Positions 52,406-62,432 of a stretch of 64,000 bases of DNA are shown here, in pieces. The translations under genes were made by a program, and so were the position numbers. The stretch comes from Sinorhizobium numidicum. GTDB taxonomy: Bacteria > Pseudomonadota > Alphaproteobacteria > Rhizobiales > Rhizobiaceae. A model generated the notes under the pieces. It searched no databases and was not told the origin of the DNA. It saw nothing but the letters and a program-made list of their open reading frames with translations. Within the stretch, counting starts at the first letter, position 1. Each line of letters starts with the position of its first letter. The stretch lies in assembly GCF_029892045.1 (NCBI RefSeq), contig NZ_CP120367.1, forward strand, positions 1,674,001 to 1,738,000, read 5' to 3'.

Positions 52406-53668
52406 TTACCAGCTGTCGCCCTTGAGCTCTGTCAGCTCCACTTCGAGAAGTTCGAGATTTTCGGCAGCGGTGCCATCGCCGGAGAGCGTGTTGTGAACGG
52501 CGCTCCAGAACTTCGACGAGACCTCGTTGTACTTGACCTTGGTGACGGCGGAGGGGCGCGGCACGGCGCTCTGGAAAATCGGCTTCCAGCTCGGCATGAA
52601 CGGCTGGGCCGCGGCGATTTCCGCGTCGTCATAGAGGGCGGCGATCGTCGGCAGTTGCGAAAGCTGCAGCGCGCGCTGTTTCTGCACGCCCTTTGAAGTC
52701 AGGAATTTCACCAAGGCGATCGCCGCTTCCTGCTCGTCCGAATATTTCGACACCGAAAGGTTCCAGCCGCCTAAGGTCGAGGACGGCTCTTCGCCCCCGG
52801 TTGCGGTCGGAAGCGGCATGACCTCGAACTTGCCCTTGACGGCACTGTCATCTCCGTTTCCGAGCGCATAGGCGTACGGCCAATTGCGCATGAAAACGGC
52901 ATTGCCCGTCTGCCAGACGCCGCGCGATTCTTCCTCCTGATAGGCAAGCACGCCCTGAGGCGAAATCGCGCCGATCCATTCTTTGATCCGTTCGACGGCC
53001 GCAGCCGCCTTTTCATTGTTGACCGAGATCGTGCCATCGGGCTCGACAATCTGCCCGCCGCCCGAAGACTTGATCCATTCCAGTGCGTTGCAGGTAAGCC
53101 CCTCATAGGCATTGCCTTGGAAGACGTAGCCCCAAATATCCGCTTGTCCGGCAGCACGCTCCTTCTCCTGAATTTCCTTTGCGGTCGCCGCCAGCTCGTC
53201 CCAGGTCTTGGGCGGCGCCTTGCCGTATTTCTCCAGGAGGTCCTTGCGGTAGTAGAGAGCGGGCGCATCGGTAAACATCGGCATTGCAACCAGCCGACCA
53301 TTGACCGTCTGCGATGCGATGATCGTGGGGAAGTAGTCGCCGACCACGTCTTTCGTAGCTTCAGTGAGATCGACGAACTGATCAGCAAGTTGCGGGGCCC
53401 AAATGACATCGGTCTGGTAGACATCGACGTCCGTGTTGCCGGCAGCCAGCCACAAACGATACTGGCTGAACTGTTCGCTGCTCGACGGCGGCATGGTGAC
53501 GAGACTGACCCTGTGGCCCGTTTCCTTTTCGAAGATGTCGAGCTGTTCGCGAATGAAATTCACATTTTTGCCGGTCGTATTGGCCGCAAGCGAGAGTTCT
53601 GCAGCGACGGCAAAATCGGCAGCGCCGATGGCGGCGCAAAGAGTCAACGTTCTCAGAAACAGTGTCAT
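52406..53668 (-). CDS. thuE: Trehalose/maltose/sucrose-binding protein ThuE
   Basis: A 420-residue periplasmic family 1 solute-binding protein. The signal peptide [22 protein letters not shown] precedes an SBP_bac_1 domain with [23 protein letters not shown]-like hinge segments and a [11 protein letters not shown] loop. The ATG at 53668 has GGAGGAGCC upstream, and the signal peptide begins there. First gene of thuEFGKAB; thuR is divergent. Confidence 0.93.
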   Translation of the reverse strand: [420 protein letters not shown]

Positions 53669-53719
53669 GTTCGGCTCCTCCAAAAATCCCCCACGATCCG
53701 AATGCTCCTCAGCAATTCG

Positions 53720-53732
53720 AAAACGGTTTGGT
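53720..53732. promoter_or_regulatory. Candidate LacI-type operator, thuE side
   Basis: AAAACGGTTTGGT, 52 bases upstream of thuE. The same 13-base string with one change occurs at 53905. LacI-family sites often centre on a CG in A/T-rich flanks. Confidence 0.45.
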
Positions 53733-53904
53733 TGGCAAAAGCTGTCAGAAGGTCTCAACGATGTCAATATGCCAGCAATTGGCTATTTCCACAAACCCTG
53801 AAAAGCATCTTTTCTCTCGCCAATTCAACAATTTACGTGCTACACAACCCTCCTTTGAACAGCCCGGACTGTAGTCATGCTACGTGTGCCCACAAGCATA
53901 ATTT

Positions 53905-53917
53905 AAAACGATTTGGT
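53905..53917. promoter_or_regulatory. Candidate LacI-type operator, thuR side
   Basis: AAAACGATTTGGT; 12 of 13 bases match the site at 53720. The remainder of the 371-base divergent region shows no gene. Confidence 0.45.
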
Positions 53918-54039
53918 CTGCCAAAGCATCCGCAGCGAAGGTGCCTCGCACCGCGGGCCGCGACCGAGAACCAATTGTTACTGACAAGAAAGGCGTATAT
54001 TCCTGCCCGGATACGGGGCTAAGGGAATAGATAAGCCGC

Positions 54040-55068
54040 ATGAAGCTCAAGGAGTTCGCCCGCCAATTGGGCCTTTCGCCAACCACGGTCAGCCGGGCGC
54101 TAAGCGGCTATCCGGAGGTCAGCGAAAAGACCCGCAAACGCGTGGCAGAGGAAGCCGTGCGGCTCGGCTATCGCCCAAACATCAATGCGGTGCGCTTGGT
54201 CACCGGGCGAGCAGGCGCCATTGGCGTCGTCATGGGTCGCACCGCGGAATTTCACTTCGCCGAATTCATGAGCGGAATGGCCGAGCGGCTGGATGGAGAA
54301 GACATCGACATCCTCGTCAGCCCGACGGCGGATCGAGACTCCACGGACGACGTTCCGCTTTATAGCAGGCTTGTCACCAGCGGCCGTGTCGATGCGGTCA
54401 TCGTCCATTCGCCCAAGCCGAACGATGAGCGCATCGCACTGCTTCATAGGCTCGGCTTTCCGTTCCTCGTGCACGGCCGCTCCGAAACCGACGTGCCGCA
54501 TGCCTGGCTCGACATCGACAATGAAGGCGCCGTCAGGCGCGCCACCTCCCATTTGCTTGACCTCGGCCACAAGCGCATCGCGATGATCAACGGTCGCCCC
54601 GGACGCACCTTCTCCCTCCACCGCGACAAGGGCTATCGCGATGCGCTGTCGGAGCGGGGCATCCCCTTCGATGCTCGCCTGGTCGCCCACGGCAACTTCA
54701 CTGATGAGCTCGGTTTTCGCTTTGCCCGATCCTTTCTTGAGCAATCACCGCGTCCGACAGCCTTCGTCGCAGGCTCTATGATGACGGCGCTCGGCATCTA
54801 TCGCGCCGTGCGCTCGCGCGGCCTCGTCGTCGGACGCGATGTCTCAGTGATAGCCCATGACGACGTATTTCCATATCTGACGGCCGAAAACATGGGCCCC
54901 TCGCTTTCGGCAACCCGCTCCTCGATGCGGGCAGCGGGCGCGCGATCGGCGGATCTCGTGCTGCAACTTCTCTCCGGAAGACCGGCAACCGAAATCCACG
55001 AACTCTGGCCGGTCGAACTCATCCTGCGCGAGTCCACGGGCCCGGCGCCACCGGAAGCACAGTCCTGA
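54040..55068 (+). CDS. thuR: LacI-family regulator ThuR
   Basis: A 342-residue repressor. The N-terminal HTH spans residues 1-25 (MKLKEFARQLGLSPTTVSRA) with the hinge helix near 45-55. The C-terminal periplasmic-binding-like effector domain follows. It is divergent from thuE with two candidate operators between them. In S. meliloti ThuR controls thuEFGKAB in response to trehalose and sucrose. Confidence 0.93.
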   Translation: MKLKEFARQLGLSPTTVSRALSGYPEVSEKTRKRVAEEAVRLGYRPNINAVRLVTGRAGAIGVVMGRTAEFHFAEFMSGMAERLDGEDIDILVSPTADRDSTDDVPLYSRLVTSGRVDAVIVHSPKPNDERIALLHRLGFPFLVHGRSETDVPHAWLDIDNEGAVRRATSHLLDLGHKRIAMINGRPGRTFSLHRDKGYRDALSERGIPFDARLVAHGNFTDELGFRFARSFLEQSPRPTAFVAGSMMTALGIYRAVRSRGLVVGRDVSVIAHDDVFPYLTAENMGPSLSATRSSMRAAGARSADLVLQLLSGRPATEIHELWPVELILRESTGPAPPEAQS

Positions 55069-55106
55069 GCACGCAGGGACGCCTCGAAGAACCGGATAAC
55101 GGGCAG

Positions 55107-56321
55107 ATGGACAGAAGAGAAATTGCTATCATCGGCGGCGGGCCTGCCGGTCTTATGGCGGCGGATATCCTGTCACGCGGCGGCCATTCGGTTACGATCT
55201 ACGAGGCGATGCCGACGGCTGCCCGTAAGTTCCTGCTGGCCGGGAAATCCGGCCTCAACATCACGCATGCGGAGGACTACACCGTTTTTGTGAAGCGCTT
55301 CGGCAGTGCTTCCGATCGGCTGCGCCCGGCCCTTGATGCCTTTGGCCCAAGCGACGTGCAAGCCTGGGCGGCAGAGCTCGGGGTGGAGACCTTCATCGGT
55401 TCCTCGAACCGCGTCTTTCCAACGGCAATGAAAGCCTCGCCGCTTCTGCGCGCCTGGCTCCGCAGGCTGGAGGCACAGAATGTCCGCCTCCTCACGCGTC
55501 ATCGCTGGGTGGGCTTTGCCGAGAACGGTTATATTTTCGAAACGTCAGTGGGACGAAAGGTCGTCCGTTGCGAAGCGGCTCTGATCGCCCTTGGCGGCGC
55601 GAGTTGGCCGCGACTCGGCTCTGACGCCACTTGGACACCGTTGCTGCGCGACAGGGGTGTGAAGGTCAATGCTTTCCGGCCCGCCAATTGCGGTTTCGAC
55701 GTCGCCTGGAGCGAGACGTTCCGAGAGCGCTTTGCCGGCGAGCCGGTAAAATCCGTCATCGCTTCATCCGCGGCAGGCGTATTTTCGGGAGAATTCGTGG
55801 TGAGCCGCGAGGGCATAGAGGGCAGTCTCGTTTACGCCCATGCCGCCAGCTTGCGCGACCTGCTGGAACGCGATGGCAAAGCGGCTCTTCTGCTTGATCT
55901 CGCGCCCGGCCGATCGGCTGAACGCCTGGCACGCGATCTGACCCGGCAGAATGATAAGGCAAGTTTTTCCAATCGCCTGCGCAAGAGGGCGGGACTAGAC
56001 GGGGTCAAGGCGGCGCTGTTGCGGGAGATCGCCCCGGCGGTGCTCACGGCCGACCCGAAGAGCCTCGCCGCGTTGATCAAGGCTTTGCCTCTTGCGGTTT
56101 TGCGGCCACGTCCGATCGAGGAGGCGATCTCTTCGGCGGGCGGCGTTTGTCTCAGCGGCATCGACGAGCATTACATGCTGAAAGCGCTTCCAGGCGCTTT
56201 CACCGCCGGCGAGATGCTCGACTGGGAAGCGCCGACGGGAGGCTATCTGCTGACCGCATGCCTTGCGACGGGACGCGCCGCGGCAAGGGGCATCGAGACA
56301 TGGCTGCGGCAGCAAAGATAG
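55107..56321 (+). CDS. HI0933/YhiN-family FAD flavoprotein
   Basis: A 404-residue NAD(P)/FAD-dependent oxidoreductase-like protein. The FAD-binding opening IAIIGGGPAGLMAADILSRGG (residues ~6-26) is followed by the family motif KFLLAGKSGLNITHAED (~42-58), and the C-terminus has GEMLDWEAPTGGYLLTACLATGRAA. The substrate is unknown. It lies 38 bases after thuR on the same strand and may be co-transcribed, though not necessarily functionally linked. Confidence 0.9.
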   Translation: MDRREIAIIGGGPAGLMAADILSRGGHSVTIYEAMPTAARKFLLAGKSGLNITHAEDYTVFVKRFGSASDRLRPALDAFGPSDVQAWAAELGVETFIGSSNRVFPTAMKASPLLRAWLRRLEAQNVRLLTRHRWVGFAENGYIFETSVGRKVVRCEAALIALGGASWPRLGSDATWTPLLRDRGVKVNAFRPANCGFDVAWSETFRERFAGEPVKSVIASSAAGVFSGEFVVSREGIEGSLVYAHAASLRDLLERDGKAALLLDLAPGRSAERLARDLTRQNDKASFSNRLRKRAGLDGVKAALLREIAPAVLTADPKSLAALIKALPLAVLRPRPIEEAISSAGGVCLSGIDEHYMLKALPGAFTAGEMLDWEAPTGGYLLTACLATGRAAARGIETWLRQQR

Positions 56322-56322
56322 A

Positions 56323-57030
56323 TCAGGCCGGCTGCGAAGAGCGCTGCGGCAAATCCGCCGCTGCCTCGCCTTCCTGGCGATCGGCATAGGCCCTGAGGAA
56401 GGTTCGGACGGCAGCGCGCGCCGCCTTTTCGAGTTCCTCCTCCGCTGGCGCGCCGCCAAAGAGATTGGTCATCTGCAGTTCGGCACTGATAAGGGCGAGG
56501 AACTGTTTGGCGGCGAGATCGAAGTCATCGATCTTCAGCGGCGCGACATGGGCGAGCCGCGCCAGGAGTGCCGAAAGCGCAGTTGCGATCTTGCCGGGTC
56601 CTTGCTTGCGCCAGATCTCGAAAAGATGCGGGTAGCGCTCCCCTTCCATCTGCACCAATCTACGAATGAATTTTCCATCGTGATTGCAAATGCAGTTCTT
56701 GTTGAGACGAACGGCAAAGGCCGTCAGATCGTCCTCGAGGTTGTCGCCATTTTCCGGGAACGTCGCCAATATCGAAAATAGCGTGGCGTTAGCGCGATCC
56801 ATGATCGCCTGAACCACTGCCATGAACAGCGTCTCTTTCTCGCCGTAGTGATTATAGACCGTCTGGCGCGAAACACAGGCTTCCGCGGCGATCTCATCAA
56901 TGCTCCCGCCGGAAAAGCCTTCGCGGCAAAAGACCTCGGCGGCGGCGTCCAGGATAGACACGCGTTTTGCGCACTGGCCCCTTTGGGTATGGCCACCAGC
57001 CGTTGATACCGGAGCATTCCTTTTTTTCAT
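56323..57030 (-). CDS. TetR-family regulator of the Bcr/CflA efflux gene
   Basis: A 235-residue regulator with HTH at ~24-68 (ILDAAAEVFCREGFSGGSID, EIAAEACVSRQTVYNHYGEKETLF) and a longer-than-usual helical effector domain of the TetR_C_7 kind. It is divergent from the efflux gene; inverted repeats at 57059-57108 lie between them. It is convergent with the flavoprotein gene with a single base between stops. Confidence 0.9.
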   Translation of the reverse strand: MKKRNAPVSTAGGHTQRGQCAKRVSILDAAAEVFCREGFSGGSIDEIAAEACVSRQTVYNHYGEKETLFMAVVQAIMDRANATLFSILATFPENGDNLEDDLTAFAVRLNKNCICNHDGKFIRRLVQMEGERYPHLFEIWRKQGPGKIATALSALLARLAHVAPLKIDDFDLAAKQFLALISAELQMTNLFGGAPAEEELEKAARAAVRTFLRAYADRQEGEAAADLPQRSSQPA

Positions 57031-57058
57031 GTGCTGAAAATAGGACGTGTTGACGAGT

Positions 57059-57108
57059 TAGACAATGGTGTCTAGTTTTACACCTGTGTCCAAGTTATTT
57101 GACACGGG
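57059..57108. promoter_or_regulatory. Candidate TetR operators between the divergent pair
   Basis: Dyad 1: TAGAC-N6-GTCTA at 57059-57074. Dyad 2: CCTGTGTC at 57083-57090 with GACACGGG at 57101-57108. Both share a GTGTC core. Confidence 0.55.
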
Positions 57109-57243
57109 TAGTCTCGTGGATGCGATCCTCCCAAGCCCCGCGTCCAAGCGATCAGCGACTGCCTCTCCGTTTCAACCTTTAGCGACAGTGAAGGGCCGAA
57201 GGGTGCCTCCGGCCTGTCTCCGCGGTTCCTGAAAGAGATCATC

Positions 57244-58440
57244 ATGACGGCTCCATTTCTACGCACTGCGATCATTCTCGGTTTATTATCGGCCATCGGG
57301 CCATTTGCGATTGACATGTATCTCCCTGCCCTGCCCTCGATCGGCGACGATCTCGGCGCGCAAAACAATGTCGTGCAATTGAGCCTTTTGTCCTTCTTCA
57401 TCTCCTTTGCCGTTTTTCAGCTTGTTTACGGGCCCCTGTCGGATATCTGGGGCCGGAAGGCGCCGCTCTACCTCGGCATCGGCCTTTTTGCCGTGGCGAG
57501 CATCGGCTGCGCGGTGGCAAGCGATATTGAAACGCTCATTGCCTTTCGCTTCCTTCAGGGTATCGGCGGCGCGGCCGGCATGGTTATTCCTCGCGCCATT
57601 GTCCGTGACATGCACACTGGCGTCCAGGCTGCGCGCCTGATGTCGCTTCTTATGCTGGTTTTCAGCATTTCTCCGATCCTGGCACCGCTGACGGGCAGCG
57701 CCGTCATCGAATTCTATGGCTGGCGCGGCGTGTTCTATGCGGTGATGATCGCCGCCTTCATCGGCCTGATCCTGCTTGCGACGCAATTGCAGGAGACCCG
57801 GCCGAAGAAAGAGCGGTTGGAAAGCAACTTCGGCAGCGCCATGGCGGCTTACCGGCTGCTTCTTGGCGACCGCAACTTCCTGACGCTGACCTTTATCGGC
57901 GGCCTCGGCATATCGAGCTTCCTGGTCTATCTGGCGAACTCGCCCTTCGTCCTGATTGAATATTACGGCCTCACGCCAACACAATATAGCTTCGCCTTCT
58001 CCATCAACGCCGTGTCTTTCTTCACCGTATCGCAAGCGACCGGGTGGCTCGGCGAGCGTTTCGGCCTTGTGCGCGTCATGCGAATGGCGGTGACGGCTTT
58101 CGCCTTCACGATGGCCAGCATGTTCGTCGTCATGAGCTTCGGCATGAACCAACTGCCGGTCATGGCGGGCTTCCTTTTCGTCGGCTACGGCTTTCTCGGT
58201 CTCGTCATCCCCACCTCCGCCGTGCTCGCGCTCGAGGACCACGGTGAGATTGCGGGTACCGCCTCGGCGCTGATGGGAACGTTGCATTTCGTTACGGCTG
58301 CGGTGGCGATGATCGTGGCCAGTGTCTTTTTCGACGGCACCGCTCTGCCCATGGCCGCCGGCATCGCGATCTGCGCGCTTGGGGCATTCTTCCTGACACA
58401 GGCGACGATCGGCCGCCGCCGGGTCGTTGCCGCGGAATAG
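57244..58440 (+). CDS. Bcr/CflA-family MFS drug efflux transporter
   Basis: A 398-residue 12-helix transporter. The opening LGLLSAIGPFAIDMYLPALPSIGDDL is the Bcr/CflA helix 1 signature, with GPLSDIWGRKAPLYLGIGLF (loop 2-3) and the motif C-like RAIVRDMHTGVQAARLMS region. It exports drugs such as bicyclomycin or chloramphenicol by proton antiport; the substrate is unknown. Probably repressed by the divergent TetR protein. Confidence 0.94.
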   Translation: MTAPFLRTAIILGLLSAIGPFAIDMYLPALPSIGDDLGAQNNVVQLSLLSFFISFAVFQLVYGPLSDIWGRKAPLYLGIGLFAVASIGCAVASDIETLIAFRFLQGIGGAAGMVIPRAIVRDMHTGVQAARLMSLLMLVFSISPILAPLTGSAVIEFYGWRGVFYAVMIAAFIGLILLATQLQETRPKKERLESNFGSAMAAYRLLLGDRNFLTLTFIGGLGISSFLVYLANSPFVLIEYYGLTPTQYSFAFSINAVSFFTVSQATGWLGERFGLVRVMRMAVTAFAFTMASMFVVMSFGMNQLPVMAGFLFVGYGFLGLVIPTSAVLALEDHGEIAGTASALMGTLHFVTAAVAMIVASVFFDGTALPMAAGIAICALGAFFLTQATIGRRRVVAAE

Positions 58441-58464
58441 CAACCGCCCGGAACACGAAGCAAA

Positions 58465-58494
58465 CGCCCCGTCGCCTGCGTCACGGGGCGTTTT
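58465..58494 (+). terminator. Rho-independent terminator
   Basis: CGCCCCGT, a 10-base loop, ACGGGGCG, then TTTT; 24 bases after the efflux gene. Confidence 0.85.
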
Positions 58495-58598
58495 GCGAAC
58501 AGGACTTGCTGTGTACGTCCGCCAGATTCGACCAAGCCGCATGGCCGCTCGCCGAGGCTCGCGCCCGGGCTCGAATGAATACAACGACGCGAAGCGAC

Positions 58599-58623
58599 GG
58601 AACTTCCGGGCGACATTCTTGTT
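58599..58623 (+). promoter_or_regulatory. Candidate EcfG promoter
   Basis: GGAAC at 58599-58603, 17-base spacer, GTT at 58621-58623; 21 bases before the start at 58645. Confidence 0.45.
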
Positions 58624-58644
58624 AGGACCCGTCGGGAGGGTCGC

Positions 58645-58878
58645 ATGCCGCCACCAAAAGAGATGGACTCCGTATTGGCCAATCTTCCCTTGAGGATAGG
58701 GGCCTACGTTCCGGACGATCTCCTGGAAGACTGGTTCGCTCCGGGCACAGGAATGAACCCGCCATCGGAAGCGGCGCTGACTGCTGCTGTTTCCTACAGC
58801 CGGCGGTTCGAGTGCGAATTCAAGCATTATCCCGAGCGCAAGGAAGGCGTTTTCTGGAAATGGGTACCAGCCATCTGA
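58645..58878 (+). CDS. Small hypothetical protein
   Basis: A 77-residue soluble protein (MPPPKEMDSVLANLP..., W-F-A-P-G-T-G-MNPPSE, and a terminal HYPERKEGVFWKWVPAI). GGGAGG lies upstream, and a candidate EcfG promoter is 21 bases before the ATG. Its 3' end overlaps the next small gene by 19 bases. No family recognised. Confidence 0.6.
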   Translation: MPPPKEMDSVLANLPLRIGAYVPDDLLEDWFAPGTGMNPPSEAALTAAVSYSRRFECEFKHYPERKEGVFWKWVPAI

Positions 58879-59060
58879 AAGAGGGCAACCTCGAGGCTAA
58901 AGCCATCGCGGCCGTCGTCGAAGAACTCGAACGACAGGCAGCGGAAAATCCGTCGAAACTGCGTGTGAGCAGAACTGGAGACAAGCTCACCGTCAATGGC
59001 GAGATCGACGTCGACGCGGTGGTGATGGTGGTCGTCGGGTCGATGGCCGGCGGTCCGTAA
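58860..59060 (+). CDS. Small hypothetical protein
   Basis: A 66-residue protein (MGTSHLKEGNLEAKA...) with an amphipathic helix (IAAVVEELERQAAENP) and a beta-like C-terminal part (LRVSRTGDKLTVNGEIDV, VVMVVVGSMAGG). It starts inside the preceding gene, suggesting coupled translation; the frame also opens 16 codons earlier. No family recognised. It is the last gene before the insertion element. Confidence 0.5.
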   Translation: MGTSHLKEGNLEAKAIAAVVEELERQAAENPSKLRVSRTGDKLTVNGEIDVDAVVMVVVGSMAGGP

Positions 59061-59193
59061 GTCCACTTGTCCACATCAACAAGCCGCTCATCGTCACGCC
59101 GAGCACGAGCGACTTGCTTCTTTGAATATCGCGCGGCAAGGCGATATCCGACGCGAGGCACGCGCTATCCGATTACTGCTGTAAATACAGGTA

Positions 59194-59199
59194 GCTAGC
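59194..59199. repeat. Target-site duplication of the insertion element, left copy
   Basis: GCTAGC, repeated exactly at 60232-60237. It fits the NCTAGN target known for IS481-type elements. Confidence 0.8.
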
Positions 59200-60231
59200 T
59201 GTGAGCTTTCAGTAGGTTGTCCATCCGGCCCAGACCGGGAAAGCTGAGGTTGTCGAAGCTTCAGTGATTCTCGGAGGACCGGATGAACATCCACAAGAAT
59301 GCGCGGCTGACGCCGCGCGGTCGAGAGCGAATTGTAAGGCAGGTCGAGAGCGGGCAGACGCCGGAGGCCGTGGCCAAAGCCGCAGGCGTCTGCCTGCGGA
59401 CCATTCGGAAGTGGATAGACCGATATCGCCGCGAAGGATTGACAGGATTGCATGATCGCTCCTCCCGGCCCCATCGACTGCGCCGGCCGACGCCTGCGGC
59501 GATAATCGAAACGATCGAACGGCTGCGCCGCCAGCGCTGGACGGGCAAACAGATCGCCGCTGAGGCCGGCGTCTCGCCAGCGACGGTGAGCCGTATTCTG
59601 CGCCGGTTGGGCTTGAATAAGCTGAGCGCGTTGGAGCCGGAGCCCGTGCGCCGCTATGAACGGGAGCATCCCGGCGAACTCATCCATCTTGATATCAAGA
59701 AGCTCGGCCGGATCGGCTCTGTCGGACACCGCATCACCGGACGACAAACTGGCATGATCAACCGTCACACCGGCATCGGCTGGGAGTGCGTCCATGTCTG
59801 CATCGACGATGCCTCGCGCGTCGCTTTCGTCCAAGTTATGCCCGATCAGCGCAAGAACAGCGCTGTCGCCTTCCTTGAGGCCGCCGTTGCTTATTACGCC
59901 AGTCTCGGCGTCAAAGTGCAGCGCGTGATGACCGACAACGGTTCCTGCTACCGGTCAAAGACTTTCCGGGCAGCCTGCAAGCGTCTCGGCCTGCGCCAGA
60001 TCTTCACCAAGCCCTATACTCCCAGGACCAACGGGAAAGCCGAGCGCTTCATTCAGACAAGCTTGCGCGAATGGGCCTATGCTCGCGCCTACAACACCTC
60101 AGACGAACGCACCGCCGAACTGCCGCGATGGCTTCACCGCTACAATTGGCATAGACCGCATGGCAGTATCGGCTCAAAACCACCCATCAGCCGACTCGGT
60201 CTGACCGGGAACAACCTGTTGAGGCTCCACA
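59200..60231 (+). mobile_element. IS481-family insertion sequence
   Basis: A 1032-base element. The ends are imperfect inverted repeats: left TGTGAGCTTTCAGTAGGTTG; the right end read inward is TGTGGAGCCTCAACAGGTTG (13 of 20 identical). It is flanked by 6-base GCTAGC direct repeats. It contains one transposase gene. Insertion lies at the upstream edge of the CIRCE element of groES-groEL. Confidence 0.88.
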
Positions 60232-60236
60232 GCTAG
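59283..60236 (+). CDS. IS481-family DDE transposase
   Basis: A 317-residue transposase. The N-terminal HTH domain spans ~5-90 (VCLRTIRKWIDRYRREGLTGL, then SPATVSRILRRLGL). The rve integrase core is at ~130-290: D in LIHLDIKKLGRI, D in VMTDNGSCYRS and E in NGKAERFIQT give the DDE triad. It appears intact. The final Ser codon and TAG stop are completed by the duplicated target GCTAGC, outside the element proper. Probably cis-acting and active or recently active. Confidence 0.92.
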   Translation: MNIHKNARLTPRGRERIVRQVESGQTPEAVAKAAGVCLRTIRKWIDRYRREGLTGLHDRSSRPHRLRRPTPAAIIETIERLRRQRWTGKQIAAEAGVSPATVSRILRRLGLNKLSALEPEPVRRYEREHPGELIHLDIKKLGRIGSVGHRITGRQTGMINRHTGIGWECVHVCIDDASRVAFVQVMPDQRKNSAVAFLEAAVAYYASLGVKVQRVMTDNGSCYRSKTFRAACKRLGLRQIFTKPYTPRTNGKAERFIQTSLREWAYARAYNTSDERTAELPRWLHRYNWHRPHGSIGSKPPISRLGLTGNNLLRLHS

Positions 60237-60237
60237 C
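60232..60237. repeat. Target-site duplication of the insertion element, right copy
   Basis: GCTAGC, identical to 59194-59199; it overlaps both the transposase stop and the left arm of CIRCE. Confidence 0.8.
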
Positions 60238-60259
60238 ACTCTCGATGGGAGAGTGCTAA
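60233..60259. promoter_or_regulatory. CIRCE element of groES-groEL
   Basis: CTAGCACTC, 9-base spacer, GAGTGCTAA. It matches the HrcA-binding consensus TTAGCACTC-N9-GAGTGCTAA except for the first base. HrcA is the heat-shock repressor that binds CIRCE. Confidence 0.9.
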
Positions 60260-60274
60260 AATTTTTCCGCGGAC

Positions 60275-60305
60275 CTCTTGAAAGACGACAAATCGCAAAC
60301 CAGAT
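60275..60305 (+). promoter_or_regulatory. Candidate RpoH (sigma-32) promoter of groES-groEL
   Basis: CTCTTGAA at 60275-60282, 17-base spacer, CCAGAT at 60300-60305. It fits the rhizobial RpoH pattern CNCTTGAA-N17-CCANAT (consensus recalled from the literature). It lies between CIRCE and groES and is untouched by the insertion. Confidence 0.6.
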
Positions 60306-60410
60306 CGATTTGCGCGCGACGCCGAAAGGGGAGCGCGACCGCGCCGGATGCGCTTTTGGATGCGGCGCGGGGGAACCTATCAATGCCTGTTTGTCCCTAA
60401 GGAGAACGAA

Positions 60411-60725
60411 ATGACGTTCCGTCCCTTGCATGACCGTATCCTGGTCCGCCGCATCGAAGCCGAGGAAAAGACGGCGGGCGGCATCATCATTCCCGACACC
60501 GCAAAAGAGAAACCGCAGGAGGGCGAGGTCATCGCCGCCGGCGCCGGCGCGCGCGACGACACCGGACAATTGCAACCGCTCGATGTGAAGGTCGGTGACC
60601 GTATCCTGTTCGGCAAATGGTCCGGCACGGAGATCAGGCTCAACGGCGAGGACTTCCTGATCATGAAGGAATCCGACGTCATGGGCGTGATCGAGGCCGA
60701 AGTGAAAGCCAAGACCGCCGCGTAA
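60411..60725 (+). CDS. groES: Co-chaperonin GroES
   Basis: A 104-residue GroES (Cpn10) with [26 protein letters not shown], the mobile loop region, and a [24 protein letters not shown] beta-barrel part. It caps GroEL as a heptamer in the cytoplasm. AAGGAG lies 6 bases before the ATG. A 53-base gap leads to groEL. Rhizobia carry several groESL copies, so this is one paralogue. Confidence 0.97.
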   Translation: MTFRPLHDRILVRRIEAEEKTAGGIIIPDTAKEKPQEGEVIAAGAGARDDTGQLQPLDVKVGDRILFGKWSGTEIRLNGEDFLIMKESDVMGVIEAEVKAKTAA

Positions 60726-60736
60726 GCGGGCGATGA

Positions 60737-62407
<1,671 letters not shown>

Positions 62408-62432
62408 CGACAGCGGCGGTGGCCGCACCGAA

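Noticed and set aside
57286..58827. A 513-codon leftward open frame
   Set aside because: It lies antisense to the Bcr/CflA gene and spans its terminator; no domain or ribosome site supports it.
59100..59193. A native groES promoter left of the insertion element
   Set aside because: A TAAATA box is present near 59182, but no -35 at suitable distance was found, so no feature is claimed.
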